A DNA stretch of 64,000 nucleotides from Ascidia mentula (Eukaryota; Chordata; Ascidiacea; Phlebobranchia; Ascidiidae), in assembly GCA_947561715.1 (NCBI GenBank), contig OX387198.1, positions 15,252,001 through 15,316,000 of the forward strand, given 5' to 3'. This document shows, piece after piece, positions 62,443 to 64,000 of the stretch. Within the stretch, counting starts at the first letter, position 1. Every line of letters starts with the position of its first letter. Below the pieces are notes generated by a model, which made no database searches, was not told the origin of the DNA, and was given only the letters and a program-made list of their open reading frames with translations. The position numbers and the translations under genes were made by a program.

Positions 62443-64000
62443 TCAATCACCGAGCATTTTGGTTCGTGTTATTCGCAAATATGATTCCACTTCCTCGACT
62501 CGCCTTTGTTTGTCTTCATCGCTTTCGTCAACAGCCGCTTTGTAACACTCGATGGCTCGTTTTAATAATTCGCATGCCTCCTCGTGCTTTTCTTCTTTCA
62601 GTTTTATGATGCCTAGGTGGGTTAGGGCATTTGCATACACGGAATATGTATGAGCTTCAGCACCAAATGCTTCATCCATTATTTCAGTTATCTTCCTGTA
62701 TGAATCTTCGTTGGACTTGCTATCGTTGGCAAGGTGATACACAACTGCCATACATTTGTAGCAAGTTGCTTCATTTCTGCTGCAGAGTTTGTTATGTGAA
62801 GTGGAAGCAAGAAATCTTTATTCTTCTGATCTAGTTTGACCATTTTATCGCTGTAGGCAGCGATTCCACCACAGACGCGACTTATATCACTCAAGGCATC
62901 TGTTTTGTCTATTTTGTTCTGGTAAAGCAAACCAGCAACATAAAAAATAAGGTTGACAACGTATATTTCTCCTCCTTGAGCAGCTTCCTGGCACAGAACT
63001 CTACCCTGTCTCCAGAAGCAAATTTGTCTTCCATGATTAATTTCAGTAGGAGATCGGCGATTCAGTAGGAGATCGGCGACTTTGTCAAATTGCTTTTTTG
63101 ACACGTGAGCCTCATATTCATAGATTTTTGAACTGGCCCGAGACACTGCAAAAAGTTGATTTGGTTTTAAAAAGAACAAACACAACACCCAACAAACACA
63201 TTTGTATTTTAGATAAAAAAATTTTCTCTGATTATAACGATTTACTCTTCTGCATACCGTGTTCATGGAAGATTTCCTTTAAATTTGGGTCTACTGGCAT
63301 TCGCGCAATGGTAGGTTTGGATGGTACACCTGTACACAAAGCACTCATGACATTGATAAATCAAAGATACTCATTTTATTAAAGTTTACACTGTGTGATT
63401 CAATGTAACAATTTTTCTTGCCACATGTATTTAATTTACCCAACATAGTTTTTCTGAAATATAATTAACGAATTCCAAACATGTACAAATGCGTGGGTTA
63501 AAATAAAAAAATCATTTTCCAATATCCTGAAACTATTTTTTGTGTACGATTTGTGACTTTTAGCAAGTAAAAACTTTCTGAGAGGAATCTTTACTTCGTT
63601 GCAAGCATCAGGGTCGACGAACGAAAGATTTTTCATTGCTTCGGATACGCTGGTGATAACATCCGAAGGCTTATACTTCGCAAGTTGTTTCTCCAAACGT
63701 TTCTTCACATCCAGCATATTAGGTCTTTCTTCGGGTTTTTGCTTCCAACAGTTTTCCATTATCTCCTGCATGAGTTGAACGCTCTCCAGATCCAGGCCAT
63801 TCAGGGTTTTCTTCATTGCATCTATTTTGCTGATATTTGGGCGACCCCCTGTTTTGATCAAAAGAATAAACAAGGCAGCCATATTAAATGGGTGACATCT
63901 GGTTAAGAGCATAAAGACCACCATGGAAAAGGAGTAGGTGTCTTGCTCTTTGCTTAAAGGCATGCTAGGATCATTAAGAACTTCTGGAGCCGTGTACGCC
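62443..64000 (-). pseudogene. RIPK-like kinase/TPR paralogue, partial and frame-broken
   Basis: Inverted paralogue of 56488-60000, cut by the right edge. Kinase C-lobe frame from 64000 down to about 63540 (AYTAPEVL, SKEQDTYSFSMVVFMLLTR, EEIMENCWKQ-type block WKQKPEERPNMLDVKKRLE) is nearly identical to the partner. A linker exon 63329-63258 ends IFHEH. The TPR exon 63145-62443 contains a 19-bp tandem duplication (63042-63079), a one-base loss in a T run (about 62942-62950, minus sense) that restores frame after about 38 wrong residues, then a net 52-bp deletion near 62780-62800 that breaks frame again. The original frame would resume at ATCYK and end RTKMLGD at 62443; the broken frame stops near 62688. 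Linker exons 4-5 of the partner were not found. It may be a decaying copy, a truncated protein, or sequence error. Confidence 0.7.

Noticed and set aside
1..64000. CRISPR arrays, bacterial operons, rRNA genes, viral genomes
   Set aside because: No spaced direct-repeat array, no polycistronic prokaryotic layout, no rRNA sequence and no recognisable viral gene were seen; the intron-rich structure is animal.

Overview
The window is animal DNA that looks like a solitary ascidian (Ciona-type tunicate). It is AT-rich, with short, phase-consistent introns, several down to about 44-70 nt. Gene content fits a chordate: a LIM-homeobox gene of the Lhx1/5 class, a PMF1/Nnf1 kinetochore gene, adhesion GPCRs, a NACHT-LRR gene and a CYP2-like P450. 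Species cannot be fixed from sequence alone. All gene models were built by hand from splice signals, reading phase and family knowledge; no RNA or database evidence was available.

Layout. 1-1764 (-): first four coding exons of a cytochrome P450 that continues left of the window. 1.8-7.4 kb: no convincing gene; a dispersed repeat and an 87-bp-arm foldback. 7490-11336 (+): NACHT-LRR protein with a coiled-coil N-terminus. 14283-16433 and 22139-23970 (+): two paralogues of a small, probably mitochondrial, membrane-linked family, separated by a repeat-rich block (230-bp-arm foldback, tRNA-derived SINE). 24958-25473: hAT-type element with a perfect 8-bp target duplication. 26478-28282 (+): PMF1/Nnf1, converging on 28720-34843 (-), a compact adhesion GPCR. 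36473-46424 (-): a larger adhesion GPCR, 21 recognised exons, with a Ly6/three-finger-like segment and C-type lectin modules ahead of the GAIN/GPS/7TM part. 50230-53985 (+): Lhx1/5-type homeobox gene. 56488-60000 (+) and 62443-64000 (-): tail-to-tail pair of non-RD TKL/RIPK-like kinases with a C-terminal TPR-like domain; the second copy carries three indels in that domain and runs off the right edge.

How the parts relate. The NLR, the lectin-bearing GPCR and the RIPK-like kinases are all of kinds used in sensing and innate signalling, but nothing here shows they form one pathway. Local duplication is the main theme: two YGPL-family genes, two adhesion GPCRs, two kinase-TPR genes. Non-autonomous inverted-repeat elements fill introns and intergenic DNA; one ends about 60 bp upstream of the PMF1 start codon.

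The best candidates for something little described are the lectin/Ly6 adhesion GPCR, the kinase-TPR inverted pair with a decaying copy, and the YGPL-family pair, whose motif order recalls uncharacterised bacterial membrane proteins.
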